Below, one piece after another: positions 12,001-23,400 of a stretch of DNA of 64,000 nucleotides (the first letter of the stretch is position 1; every line of letters begins with the position of its first letter). The stretch is taken from positions 1,644,447-1,708,446 of the forward strand of contig NC_050737.1 in the NCBI RefSeq assembly GCF_014529535.1, read 5' to 3'. A program made the translations under genes and the position numbers. Under the pieces are notes generated by a model. The model was not told where the DNA came from. It worked only from the letters and a program-made list of their open reading frames with translations, and did not search any database. The DNA comes from Bradysia coprophila. Lineage: Eukaryota; Arthropoda; Insecta; Diptera; Sciaridae.

Positions 12001-12899
12001 AAAAAAATTAAGTGTATGCTTGATTCAGCTGCAACGGAGAGCTGCGAATCACACAGTTTTTCTTAGATAGTCAAAACATTTCGATATATCACAAAGAATA
12101 AAATTGCGTAATTCGGAGTGCCTTTGAATTTGAAATGAGCTAATTTAATGAAGTATTAAACATTTGTGAATTTGTGGCAAACATTAATTGTTTTAAATGT
12201 AATATGAGAGTACTAATTAAGACAGACCGAATTTGTTAATTCAGAAAATTTCGTTTCGAGGTTAATTAAATTTTGTGCATACATTTTCGGCCTCTTTCTT
12301 TAACAATTTTAATTGGTGTTATTAGGTGTGATACACATTTTGTGTACTTTAGTGCAATCGAAAATATTGACGAGTTGGTGTTTAGTAACAACAATGAATT
12401 GATTAATACTACAAAGTGGGTTGACACAACGTGGTATACACCATGAACAAACAGAATAAACAAACCTGTTATGGACGGGCTACCATATGTTATCGAAAGC
12501 GACTGCAGGAATAAATCACAGGATCTGAGATTAGTGTGGTCTTATATGTCTAATTGCAGCAGCTATCCATGTTACTTCTTAAAATTTTACAAAATTTAAT
12601 GGAACTCTACCACAGAACAACAAAAGAATTCCGATGAAACACTCGTGAATTTTATAAAATTCCCAAAAGTAATTTGGATAGCTGCTGGAATTAGCCATAT
12701 ATAGCAAAAATCAAGTTCAAGCAAATGAAGTAAAAGATTTGCAATTAATCTGTTGATCGGTATTTAGATCAAATGAAGTAATAGATCCAATAGAAAAACT
12801 GCCGTATTTGATGTATTTGCCGTCTATGAATGGTTAAAATTCGTATTTACTTATTCTGAAAAATAATTTTTTATTTCCTAAACTTTACATTGTCCGATT
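9041..12899. other. Intergenic, AT-rich with repeat fragments
   Basis: Contains a large hairpin (10121-10287) and two fragments of a dispersed family: 10050-10092 (ATACCTAGGAC followed by AAAGTGCTACTTCGTC) and 10660-10718 (GTACCACGGACTAAAAGTC followed by TTAGCGTGTGAGAGG). The right part from about 12490 is the downstream flank of the second AIMP1-like gene. I see no credible gene. Confidence 0.5.
10121..10287. repeat. Fold-back hairpin, ~74-bp arms
   Basis: Arms 10121-10194 and 10213-10287 are inverted copies (ATTGAAACCAC... and ...AATAATTTTTGCAT shared), with a loop of about 18 bp. The outer ends both carry TGCATCAC. Arms are roughly 80 percent identical. It is probably a miniature transposon; I did not find a clear target duplication. 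Confidence 0.75.
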
Positions 12900-13850
12900 C
12901 TAAGAAATGTGTGCATTTTTCAATGATTTAACTAAAATTTTTCCTTTATCCATTACGAACAAGCTAGAGCCTTTGTAACACGCCACCAATCGATCATTTA
13001 TAAGTAAATCCGGTGCTAAGGAATCGTAAAGCCTCTGTTTGGTGCGGGGTGTTTCAACGGGAACACGTTCGTAGCCCTCGCAATAGACTAAGTCTCCTGG
13101 CACAGCATTCGGTGGAGGTTGTAAAAGTTCCGTTCGATCATTAGACTTAGCACACATAATCATTCCTTCGGTTACTTGACCCCGTAGTGTCGATGATATG
13201 TTACACAATACAACAACATGTTTATGTAGTAGCTGATCGGATGGTATCACCTTTGCCAGAGCAGCAACAATCGATAAAACTTTTTCGCCAATGTTTACTT
13301 TCGTCATGTATAATAAGTCCGTATCTGGTACCCGTACTATGTCGACAACTTTACCAATTCGTAGATCCAAACGTCCGACATGATCGACTCCCGGGATATA
13401 TTTCTTAGTCTTCTTCTTTTTAAATTTCAGATAAAACGGTTCGTACTGGCGAGATTTAGTGGAACATCCAGATGATGATTGAACCGAAGGATTTTTTTTT
13501 TCAAGCAACACACGGTTTGATGAACATTCAGTCAGATTTACCGCAACAGTCGACACACGGCTTATTGGTAACGCAACTTTAGAAAGCCTTCGAAGTAATG
13601 CTAAACAAACCATTTTCTTTACATTTATTTGTTAATCCTGCAGTCTACACAGATTTGTTGAAGTATACGCTTGACAAATAATATTTTCCTTTTTAAATTC
13701 TCTCGTCAATTCTTGAGTTTCGATATTGTTATGTCAAACAATATTTTCTTCATTCGTTCACTTCTCACTTTGCTCTATTGTGTCCGAAAATGTTTTCCTT
13801 TTTTCATTTAAATTGGATTTCGTGTAAATTATGTATTGCTCATATTTACA
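12490..13850 (-). repeat. Segmental duplication unit 2
   Basis: Partner of 3740-4925 in the same orientation, about 8.8 kb away. Flanking non-coding similarity is weaker than coding similarity, so the duplication is not recent. Extra sequence at about 12540-12690 has no counterpart in unit 1. Confidence 0.65.
12900..13613 (-). CDS. AIMP1/EMAP-II-like tRNA-binding-domain protein, copy 2
   Basis: Intronless, 237 residues; paralog of 3958-4668 with the same architecture. The EMAP-II-type domain starts near residue 76 (HVGRLDLRIGKVVDIVRVPD) and includes HVVVLCNISSTLRGQVTEGM and SLAPDLLINDRLVACYKG. The N-terminus (MVCLALLRRLSKVALPISRV) is again basic, hydrophobic and free of acidic residues, compatible with mitochondrial import. 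Between roughly residues 45 and 70 the two copies differ in length and content (here a CSTKSRQYEPFYLKF insertion), while the domain is well conserved. This pattern fits constraint on the tRNA-binding fold. A minus-strand AATAAA sits at 12875-12870, at nearly the same distance from the stop as in copy 1. Neither copy has frameshifts, so both look functional. Confidence 0.88.
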   Translation of the reverse strand: MVCLALLRRLSKVALPISRVSTVAVNLTECSSNRVLLEKKNPSVQSSSGCSTKSRQYEPFYLKFKKKKTKKYIPGVDHVGRLDLRIGKVVDIVRVPDTDLLYMTKVNIGEKVLSIVAALAKVIPSDQLLHKHVVVLCNISSTLRGQVTEGMIMCAKSNDRTELLQPPPNAVPGDLVYCEGYERVPVETPRTKQRLYDSLAPDLLINDRLVACYKGSSLFVMDKGKILVKSLKNAHIS

Positions 13851-14140
13851 GATATTGTCCCTCGAGTCGCGCAATAAAGATTACGTCCTTGTTTAGATTT
13901 TTCTCAAACAGCAACAACTGTTAGTAGGGTGAGTTGTTTCAACGCTTATGTTCATGAAGTAATAACTCATTTCCAGTGGATGCAATGAATAAAACCTTTT
14001 TTTTTTCAATTAAATGTATCAAAGAAGATTATTTGCAATTCTAAAGTGTGAATAAATTTGGGGAAAACTTTTACAAGTTATTAAGTTGTGCTGGCGCAAG
14101 AAAAGCGATATGTGATACCATACAGCCTGTAAATATTTTT

Positions 14141-14345
14141 CATAAGAAGAATGAGCACCAGCTGGATCTGCTAACACACACTTATTGTATGATAAACAAT
14201 CAAAACACATTCTTAACAATATGTTTACTTCATTCATACGTGTTATGTGCGCGTAGATGACGTTAACGTAGAAATGCACTGTGTGTAGGTTGTCCTTGTT
14301 TGTACACCAGCTGGTGATATTCAGCTGGTGCTCATTCTGCATATG
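14141..14345. repeat. Inverted repeat around GAGCACCAGCTG
   Basis: AGAATGAGCACCAGCTG near 14147-14164 is repeated in inverse at about 14319-14337, and outer similarity (CATAAGAAG versus CATATGCAG) suggests ~25-bp terminal repeats of a small element. No target duplication was confirmed. Confidence 0.5.
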
Positions 14346-14529
14346 AGAAACTTTTTGCAATTGTAAGAAAATTCAGGATTGATGAATATAAACCGTATAT
14401 GTGGTGAGTATTACAACTTTGTAAGTATGCGTGGTGTTAACACGGTTAATACACACATACAGATATGACACGAGCCCATAGTCTTTTACTTGCTGTATGA
14501 CCAATCCACACCATTAGTCGTATAAATTT

Positions 14530-15210
14530 ATACGTCGAAGAGAGCTTTTTTCCAAGGCTGTATACTTTGGGGAGGTCACGCAGATGCAGATACGTGGGTT
14601 ACACACCACGTTTCATACAAAAAATTCACCACGCTATACAAATTCAATTTTGGTGAATTTGTTTGTATGGAAAAGTGTGTTCCCGCGTATCTAATAAAAT
14701 GGCGATCTGCGTGACCTGACCTATGCAGATACGCGGGTTACACATCACGTTTCATACAAAAAATTCACCACGCCATACAAATTCAATTTTGGTGAATTTG
14801 TTTGTATGGAAAAGGTGTGTTCCCGCGTATCTAATAAAATGGCGATCTGCGTGACCTCCCCAAAGTATACAGCCTTGCTTTTTTCTCCTTTGATGTGACC
14901 TGTCAGTTTTTTCATTTAAACTAAAATTGAGATATCTTTGCTGTTTTAACTGGTTTTTCATATTTTTTTGGACCAAAATGTTTTAAAATGTGTTTGGAAT
15001 CGATTGGCATTAACAGATTGTATGGATTTTTTTTTTTTCTGTTTTGTTTGTTAATGCTAATCGATTCCAAGCACATTTTAAAACATTTTGGTCTAAAAAA
15101 TATGAAAAACCACTATAACAGCTAAGATATGTCAATTTTAGTTTTCATTTCCATACCAAATGAAAAAACAAGTATAAAATAAAAATGAGAAAAAAGCTCA
15201 ATTTGACATA
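14530..15210. repeat. Fold-back element interrupted by a hAT miniature element
   Basis: Arms of about 110 bp (14906-15014 and 15051-15172) are inverted copies sharing ACCAAAATGTTTTAAAATGT and AATCGATT, with a loop containing a T-run. The outer left end, GAGAGCTTTTTTCTCC, becomes continuous and matches the inverse of the right end (15182-15204) only after removing 14553-14877 plus one target-site copy. The hAT element therefore landed inside the left arm. Confidence 0.7.
14553..14877. mobile_element. hAT-type miniature element, long copy with internal duplication (325 bp)
   Basis: The ends read CAAGGCTGTATACTTTGGGG and the inverse, and are flanked by an exact 8-bp direct repeat CTTTTTTC (14545-14552 and 14878-14885). 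The interior is a tandem duplication of a ~150-bp unit containing CAGATACG(T/C)GGGTTACACA and TTGGTGAATTTGTTTGTATG, each unit ending in GGCGATCTGCGTGACCT. A second, shorter family member lies at 20455-20579. No coding capacity. hAT assignment rests on the 8-bp duplication and the CA..TG ends. Confidence 0.9.
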
Positions 15211-15613
15211 AGCGAATTCGCCACTAATTGCGTGGATTCACTAAAGAAAAGGTATGATGTCTCAAATAACCAAAATACATCGAAAACTTTCTCGTATTAA
15301 TTTTCGATCAAAATGCACTGAAAATCCTTATCCTAGTTCAGTTAGATGATCCAACAATAAGTCCTGAGATCCTTGGTTTGTTGTCTAGCCACAAGGAAGT
15401 AATTTGGGTATTTTTGATAGGACAGTCGTAGCAATAGTTTCGTTATTCAGCTCATTTTAATTTTCTGAATTGCTGAAAACAATTAGTTGAAGTTTGGTTG
15501 CACAATCTAGGACTTTGGATCAATGGAGCACTTTTCTCGAAATTCTGACAAACTTTTGATAGAACTTGTTGAATATTTTTTGATGGAAGCTTTAATCTCG
15601 GAAAAATTAAGTA

Positions 15614-15781
15614 AACCAGGCAGGAGCGCTTGATTCGATTAGGGACCTGTATAATTTAGTAATTTTATTTTTTTGCGAATAAAATTATTCAATTTATGTC
15701 AGTGTTCATTTGAGTTCATTTTCATACAGAATATTAAGGCCCGTATTTGACGTTTCGAAAATGAACCGCTCCTGCCTGGTT
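15614..15781. mobile_element. TA-flanked miniature element (168 bp)
   Basis: Perfect 15-bp terminal inverted repeats AACCAGGCAGGAGCG (15614-15628, inverse at 15767-15781) are flanked by TA on both sides (15612-15613, 15782-15783). The interior is non-coding. Confidence 0.75.
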
Positions 15782-15783
15782 TA

Positions 15784-16799
15784 TTTTACTCTGCCGTGGT
15801 TTTATCAAAAACAGATTCGTAAAAAAGGAGAAAATCCAATTTAATTGGAACATCAATTAATTTCAACCAAGCAAGCTTCAGCTTTGCAAATATTTGCAAA
15901 TACATTTTCTATATATTACGAAAGAAGAAAGAGGAATAACAGTAAAAATGTTATAACAAATAAAAGTGAAATGATGATGTGATGACATGGATGTGATAAT
16001 GTAATAACGTTAAAACAATAAAGTGAGAAAATTATTTAACTGAACAGACATACATTATATTAACATATACGTACACACTTATTGAAATAAAATAAGAGCA
16101 GCAAAAGGTCTTACACGGACTTTGTTTTTAATGTAATTTTAATGCTATGCGATTGAAAAAGATAATATGCAGAGCAGATGACAAAAGGTATTTGTTAATT
16201 CGACTGTACACCCACTGGTGGCTAGTTCATTGACGATTTTTTTAAATAATAAATTTTGAATTGATCTTGTGTTGGAATGGATATTTTCTGGCTGAACTTT
16301 AGGGTCCGCTTGAATAGCTTCTGGTAATTCTTTTGCATAAATGTATAGCTTCCAATAGATAGTTTGAGCAGATGACATACAATTTATAAGTCAACTTCAT
16401 ACAATAAGTTCTGGAAGGTTACCTATAATTTCCAATTTATAAGTTGACTACAAACTGTACGTCATTTGCGCAAACTTTCTAATATTTACAATTTTTTCAT
16501 TGTTCATTCTTGGATTCTGATCTGGGATCTATTCATGCCGAAATTGCGTTGAAAATTCGAAATGGAAAGTGAGACGGATCTATTTAACGTTGTATCATCC
16601 CCGTATTTTCTTATGAATAGTTAAATTCATAAACGGGACATGTCTCATTAGCGAATTTTAAGAAAAATGAAATTTCATTTATTTAGTTCCGTTTCGAATG
16701 AGCATTGGATCCTTTTTGTTTTAATTTATCAAAATAGCTTCTATTGGCATAATAAGCATATTTGAAACGAAGCTAAATCAATGAAATTTAATTATTCTT
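15784..16799. other. Intergenic, nothing recognised
   Basis: AT-rich. The phrase AATTTATAAGT(C/T) occurs twice (16381 and 16433). A 77-codon minus-strand frame at 16145-16378 has no domain or splice support that I could find. Confidence 0.4.
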
Positions 16800-16807
16800 A
16801 TAGTTCG

Positions 16808-17250
16808 CTCCTTCCTGTCCTTCCTGTGCCCACACATGGAGCGGAAAAGTTAACGTTAACAAAAGCTTTCGAAAATAAACTAAAAGTGGCACAAAGAGCC
16901 ATGGAACGGAGTATGCTTGGAATTACGCTCAGAGATAGAATGACAAATCAATGGATTCGACAACAAACAAAAGTCGTTGATGTCATGGAAAGAATAGCAT
17001 CTTTAAAGTGGAGCTGGGCGGGACATATTGCAAGAAGGACGGACGAACGTTGGACCAAAAAGATCTTGAACTGGAGACCACCTAAAACAAGTCCCAGAGG
17101 TAGACCACCAGAGAGATGGAATAATAGTATACGGCGAATTGCAGGCGCAAATTGGCAACAAGTGGCAACGGATCGTTCGGAATGGAAGAGAATTGGGGAG
17201 GCCTACGTCCAGCAGTGGATAGAAACAGGTTGAAAAAGAAGAAGAAGAAG
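16808..17250 (+). mobile_element. 5'-truncated RTE-like LINE, 3' end of the RT polyprotein
   Basis: The reading frame from 16808 to the stop at 17233 ends in the typical C-terminus of RTE-group endonuclease/reverse-transcriptase proteins: THGAEKLTLTKAFENKL, KVAQRAMERSMLGITLRDR, LKWSWAGHIARRTDERW, PRGRPPERW and a final YVQQWIETG. Only about 140 residues remain, so it is dead on arrival. After the stop comes a short (GAA)n tail, as RTE elements carry instead of poly(A). An 8-bp direct repeat ATAGTTCG flanks it (16800-16807 and 17251-17258). An ATG at 16781 upstream of the insertion is host flank, not a real start. Confidence 0.85.
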
Positions 17251-17754
17251 ATAGTTCGTTAATGTGGCATGTCCCGTTCATGTTCATGTGTTCACTCACC
17301 CATTCAACAATAGTTAAGAGGCATGGCCACTAAGCTGAGCCTACATTCATTGATCATTAATCTAACTTTTGTTGTAAAACTTCGTTGGTAAAATTGTTGA
17401 AAAATCTACTTAAGAAAAAATGTTCTAGTCTTGAGGCTAGTACACATTCACAATATACATACTGGTATAGTACAGAATGATGCCAGTTTAAATTTAGGAA
17501 ACTGTTAATTGCCTACTCATGTGTAAAACTTTCCCAACACGACGAAATGTGTGTCTTACGTTGCGATATTTCAATACGAGTGCAGAAAGGACAGACTTTT
17601 GAAACTCGCGCCCATGACAATCGTAAGTTTGATAAGAACACTCTCTGAAAGATTCTACCTATGACAAGTAATTTTGACGTTTATAACATAATATAACACC
17701 ACTTACACCACCAAAACAACCAACACGTTCTATACTATAAATTAATGTTAAGCA

Positions 17755-18640
17755 ATGGAATTAGAAAAACTTGTCGGAACTGAAATTACTGTTAACACAA
17801 ATGCACAACCGAAAACGATATCGACATCGGGAAAAATACTGATCGGTTTAACTGGTATGTCAGAAATGTTTTAGTTATTAAATGCTCGGATCATTAACAA
17901 CTGGTCATTTCGTAGGTGGACTGGGAATTGCATTTTCGTTAGTGATAACTCATACCTTTGACCGGTACAACAGATCTGTGTAATAATTACGATTCATTCC
18001 AGTGTAATCTGTGGTCCGTTTGTCGCACCAGCATTCCGGAAGTACTGTTTACCGTATGTACCTGCTACAACTACTCAATTGGAAAATATTTTGTCCGTTT
18101 TGAAGAACAGTGACAAAAGTGGAAAGCTTTTAGACATTGGTTCCGGGGATGGACGAATTGTAGTCGGTTAGAGTCTATGAACACTTTACCTACGAAGTGG
18201 AAATTCAACCAGAGTATGAAATTTCAGCTGCCGCTAGAAATGGTTTCCGATCCGATGGCGTTGAGTTGAATCCATGGTTGGTGCAATATTCCCGTATTTC
18301 GGCACTGACAAATGGTGTATCGAGTAGAACCGGCTTCTATCGAAAAGATTTGTGGAAATTTGATGTCTCGTCATACAAGCACATCGTAATTTTCGGCGTC
18401 GAACAAATGGTGAGTGGTCAAATGAACAGTTTTGTCTGAAGGATCATTCACGGAGAGTTTTTCCCTTTTTACCTTTCATATCCGCAGATGGCAGAACTAG
18501 AAAAGAAGCTCAACGTCGAAATGAAAAACGATTCACAAATAATCGTCTGTCGATTTCCTCTACCAAACTTGAAGGCTTCTAGGATTATAGGTGGCGGTGT
18601 GGACACGGTGTGGGTTTATAATATTAAGAAACCGTTGTAG
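17755..18640 (+). CDS. ATPSCKMT: ATPSCKMT/FAM173-type mitochondrial lysine methyltransferase
   Basis: Five exons: 17755-17854, 17916-17937, 18003-18166, 18228-18409, 18488-18640 (621 nt, 206 residues), all with GT-AG junctions and matching phases. Exon 2 has only 22 nt. The N-terminus includes a hydrophobic segment spanning exons 1-3 ([13 protein letters not shown] then [11 protein letters not shown]), the membrane-associated pre-methyltransferase region of the family. The SAM-binding motif I is [20 protein letters not shown], interrupted by intron 3. Further family signatures are [32 protein letters not shown], then the MAELEKKL helix and VCRFPLPN, ending [11 protein letters not shown]. Known members methylate lysine 43 of ATP synthase subunit c (ATPSCKMT) or adenine nucleotide translocase (ANTKMT/FAM173A); sequence alone does not decide which substrate applies. 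The length fits the family. Confidence 0.93.
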
Positions 18641-20454
18641 TTGTACTACCATTCAATTAACTAGAAGTACAAGTTGTATTTTATTATCGCAACGTTTTGC
18701 AATGTTTTATTTACGTTTCGCTGTCGTACAATCAACTCTGAGCTTAGATGATAACATAGTTTACGTACAGCACAAAAACAGGTGGCAGCAGAACGGCGCC
18801 TTTATTAACAAAAATCATTTTGATTTATTTTTGTCTCTGAAATTACCGGATTACCGAATTAGATCGGGTCTATGAGCTATAACGATTGCATTTGAATTTA
18901 TTGAGTATTTTGAATTGTCAACAGCTTCAGTTCTGGTAGTCAGTTCAGTCACTACATGTTCAGTTCAGGAGTTCAGTAGTGGAACTCTCTCTACGAAGAG
19001 ATTGGACTTTCAGCTGACAAAATGTTGGCAACGGCAATACGTTCAGATCGATCACCAAACTAGCTTTTGAGTGGAACGACTTGCGAAACACCGAAATAAA
19101 GAAAATTTGTAAAATTGTGCTCATTTCCGCAATCCAGGTTCTTTGCCTAACTACTCGCTCATTACAATAGTTCTTGATGGTCATGTTGAGAGGGTTTAAC
19201 AAGAAACTCGTTAAGCTTCAAGGCCCGATTTTTCCCTTTTTCTTTTAAAAGGTGTTAAGCGTGAAGACCTATTTGTAATAGTGTGAGTCAATCTTGGTCG
19301 CACACATTGACAAATAACTTTTATACGGACCTTAGGGCTAACTAAATTCTAAAACAAGGACTAGCTTGAGTCCGTAAGAAAGTTATTTGCCCATGTAAAC
19401 ACAGCATGTTTGGTATCGTTGGAAAGGTGAGACTCTAGGCTAACTCAGCAATACAAATTTAGAGCAAAAAAAATTGACCTAGGTCCCAAACAAAGAAAAA
19501 TTCGTCTATCTTAAAATGTTGCCGTACACTTGATTTAAATTTTTGTATTTTCTCATGCCGCCATCATGTTCGGTATAGACTTACCAGAAAAATGTATCAA
19601 GTTTTGCTGTCGTAATACTCCATAATATAAAGTTCACAAGATTACCTTTTTTGCTTCATGTTTGGAATATGTGGAGAAACGGGAGAAACAGTTGTAGACT
19701 AAGTAACGGAAATCTATGTAGAGGGCGCCGACTTCTAAAGTACAGCGAGGTTCGGGCACCACTACACTAAGAATGCGATAAATAATTATGAAACCAACGT
19801 CGTTTTTATATAAGTTTCAGTTGCGTTCAAAATTTTCAAATAAGCTAACTAAAACTAGTTCAAAAAGGAGACATTCCCTTTTATTCCTTTGAAATGTATT
19901 AGACCAGTATCCCATGAAACTGTTCTGTCCGATGCCATATTATTACACTACCCAATGCGAAATAGTACATTTCGTACCTAGGACTAAATATCTTTGTTAG
20001 CGGAAGGTCTGGAAATAGGTCTGGAATCGAATACGCTAGACTTTTAGTCCGTGGTACGAACAGTATTTTTACCAATTATTATTAACCGAAATATTATAAA
20101 ACTGTTCAGTATACTGTGTCATTATGGCAACCATTGATGGATGGCAGTGATTTATTGAAAAATAAATATATATTGGACGTACTTCGTTGCACTTTTCGGG
20201 TGTCCTAGGTATGAAAACATTTGTTTTACGACTTTTGCCAGACAATTCAAATTTTCGGCCTTTCAAAATATTTTTTTTTTGTTTTAAAATCACATTCGTC
20301 ATTTGGACTAGTACGAATGTCATGTGCGAGTGGCTACTAGAGCTCAAACGGCTGGCTTAAAAGTAAAGGAGTCGTAGAACAAATGTATTGCGTATCGGAT
20401 AGTGTAATAATTATAACAAGTGGCCTTACATGGAACGTGGGACACAGTCAATAT
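18641..20454. other. Intergenic with repeat fragments
   Basis: A small hairpin with ~19-bp arms (19312-19330 and 19370-19388, AAATAACTTT..TACGGAC) lies at its centre. A 30-bp piece near 19406 (GCATGTTTGGTATCGTTGGAAAGG) resembles the fold-back at 40.6 kb. Fragments of the dispersed GTACCTAGGAC family occupy 19970-20070 and 20175-20232. No gene seen. Confidence 0.5.
19970..20070. repeat. Dispersed repeat family fragment (TCTGGAATCGAATACGCTA)
   Basis: Contains CGTACCTAGGACTAAA, GGTCTGGAATCGAATACGCT and CTTTTAGTCCGTGGTACGA. The same phrases recur at 10660-10718 and in both arms at 52500-52694. A related CCTAGGA/GTGCAACGAAGTAC fragment lies at 20175-20232, inverse to 10050-10092. Confidence 0.65.
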
Positions 20455-20579
20455 CAAGGCTGTATACTTTGGGGAGGTCACGCAGATCGCCATTTTCTTA
20501 GATCCGCGGGAACACTCCTTTTCCATACAAACAAATTCATATCGGCATCTGCGTGACCTCCCTAAAGTATACAGCATTG
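20455..20579. mobile_element. hAT-type miniature element, short copy (125 bp)
   Basis: Same family as 14553-14877: it starts CAAGGCTGTATACTTTGGGG and ends in the inverse with two changes. It is flanked by its own exact 8-bp direct repeat GTCAATAT (20447-20454 and 20580-20587). The interior keeps only part of one unit (GATCGCCATTTTCTTAGAT, CCATACAAACAAATTCAT). Different target sites with perfect duplications show two independent insertions. Confidence 0.92.
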
Positions 20580-20587
20580 GTCAATAT

Positions 20588-23400
20588 AGTGTGCTTCCAC
20601 TAGGTTGGGACACAATAATGACAAATGTCAGCATCGAGACAACGTGGCTCTACCGCCTATCATAGTCATAGTAGTAAACTAATCCAATTGGTCAAAAACG
20701 TATTCCCAATTTTCCGGAAAATTTAATTATTTTCCCTTTATTTACCCACAGTACATGAAAAGGATTTTGACAGTTGACGTTTCCATACAAATTTTAGGTA
20801 TGTAAACAAACGAAAACTCGTGCAAAATGGGAATTAGAATAACTGAAATCAAAAATCCATACAATACGTACGATCAGAATTCGATCAATTTTATTGTCAG
20901 ATTTATCATACAAAATACTAACTGGCTGACTAGCCCATAATATCTGATTTATTCACGAACTTTCGGTCTGATCTTCTCTGTCCGCATTTTCACAGCGCAT
21001 AATTTGAAAAAGACACAACCCGAACAGATGCGGTTCGCTCTGTTTTCACGGTACTATTCAAGTATTTACGAAAGTGAAATTTAAAAACATTTCCGGAACA
21101 CGGTCAATAAATTTGGAAATCAACTTATCGTTTTGTCATACGACGACAGAAATTTACATCCTGAAATGAAAACAACAAAAAAAAGTTCCATTAATAAATC
21201 GACGAAAAACATTTAATTTTATAAAGTCATTGTTTTGATGCGAAATGTTTTCGGATTTAGTTCTAATCAATTAACATGAGGTTATGATCGATGATAAGCA
21301 GCTCAGCCCATTAACTCTGCAGAAAAGCTGTCAACTCCTAAAAACCTACAGCATTTCTAGAATTTGTAAAAATTCCATTATCCAGAGTGTCAGGCAATAA
21401 CTGTCTCGAACTCGACTCACAGATTATCAAGGATTCTTATTTCTCGTGCATTCGTCTCATGTCTTGAAAAGGAAAGTGACTCGTACGCTCACAATTCTTA
21501 CAAGCAAACAGAAATCACTAGCGGGCCAAAAGTAGAAAAACATTGTTGCTCTGGGAATAATTTCTATATAAAAACAGTAGTCATGGCAACAAAGCACATA
21601 CATCCCTCCCCATTTCCATAAAGTAAGTATACCGCTTTAATTGACCAATTCTTTTCTGAGCTGCTCAACTTGATCTTAGCAAATTTTATGAATAGCAGTG
21701 ACCGCGAAAGTATTAATGATTAATGACGCCGATATCAACCGATTCTTAATTTTTTTAAATTCTACTACAAGCATAAGTAGTAGGTGAAGTACACGAGGTA
21801 CAACCTGTAAAAAAAGCTTGGATGCAAGCAAAATAATAAACGAGGACTTTCGCGAGAACTTATACTTCACTGACCAGACCACTGTACTAAGCTCTAGTTT
21901 CGTTGTAGTTCGTGTAATGGTTCCCGGATCGTTCAAATTGACCTCACTCCACTATAGTTGTATTATCAATGTTATTCCCAACAGCAGATTCTACAGTGCA
22001 TACAATAAAATTTAATCAAACGCCCAGATAGAGATTTATATGCTGAGTTGATGATGATGAAGAGCTCCTTTGGATACTCGTATGGGCATAATAAAGTATT
22101 GTCCGAATTAATTGGCTCTGAAAGTGCACTTCAATGTGACATGAATGAACAATGTTAGTAAACATGCAGATGCGTTTCGATGGTGAGAACGGCCATGATT
22201 TAGATGTTATTTACGTTGTTTATAATTAAAATTTAATCAAAGTGTGCGATGATAACAAAATCGCCAAATGAACCACAAAAAACCACAAACCACAAAATGA
22301 CCGCGCTCTTTTGGTATTAATCAACACACATGCGAAACGCACCATTCAAATCAGAGATTTAAAAGTGTAATGGCTCTCTGACGCACCGCCACGCGTTCCA
22401 ATCAATTGACATTTCATTCAAAGCGTTTCTGATTTTAGAATTTACAGCGAAACAAATAACCGGCAAATACAAATGCTGAAAACACTCGAGTATAATTTTG
22501 CGTAGCTGAGATCGACAATTATGCTGAGTTTTCCATTAATTAACATATGCTGCAAATCGGTTACAATGGACAACACAGCTAAATTGTCAATTTGACCAAT
22601 GCAAAATTGTTAGTGTGTTTGCGGTATAAGCAGTTTCCACATTGCATTTTGTTGGTATCGTTTCTGAAGGGCAATAGGCCGACAAGACATTGTCAATTTC
22701 GAATTGCTGAAACAATTATGCTGCGTTTTCTATTGTTAAATATCGGATTAAAAATGGGAAGCGCAGCGTAATTGACCATGTGTTTGCGGCTAAAGCGTGC
22801 CTTGTCAAGTTCACATCAAAATTGAAATATCAAAAAAAAATCTCTCTGCCATCAATTCGTCAACACTTTCTAGCACACGTGGTGACCAGTTCCGTCAAGT
22901 TGATAAACACTAACTTGAATATCATCAGGAAAACAAAATGGAAATTAGAAGAGGAAATCATCAGTTGAAGAGTTGAATGCGACTATGACAAAAAAAAAGT
23001 GAAGCCTCGAGTGAAGCGCGCAGTTTTGTTCCTTTCGTTTTTCTCTAATCTGTTTTCGTTTCATGATTCTAAATGAATGACCAACGGTTACATTAAATAA
23101 TGATTCTGAAAAAAGTTTGTGTTAATTGAAAATCGGTTTCGTCTTTTTATATCATTGTTGCTTGAAATTTTTTTTTTCTCATTTTATTTATTGTTAATCT
23201 TTCTTTCAGTTTTGGCCATCAATCAATTTATAGTCAAAAGAGACCGTTTTTACGACAATATAAATTTTTTATTTTTTTTTAATCCTTTTTTGTTTGTATT
23301 TTTTTTCCTTCTTGTGTGTTATTCCTTTAAATCAATGAAAATAAGTGGAAGTAAATTCAGGTATTATAATCAAAAATTTTAAGTAAATGCTTGCTTGTAA
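20588..23400. other. Intergenic; local duplication at 22515-22800
   Basis: At 22515-22640 and 22718-22800 the phrases CAATTATGCTG(A/C)GTTTTC and (T)GTGTTTGCGG(T/C) recur in the same order, a diverged tandem duplication. The right end is probably the 3' UTR of the KH gene. No RNA gene or convincing coding exon seen. Confidence 0.45.

Noticed and set aside
16145-16378. 77-residue minus-strand frame
   Set aside because: Isolated, AT-rich, without a recognisable family or flanking exon signals.
23119-23382. 87-residue hydrophobic plus-strand frame
   Set aside because: It is a translation of T-rich sequence in the KH gene 3' region; the Phe/Leu bias follows the base composition.
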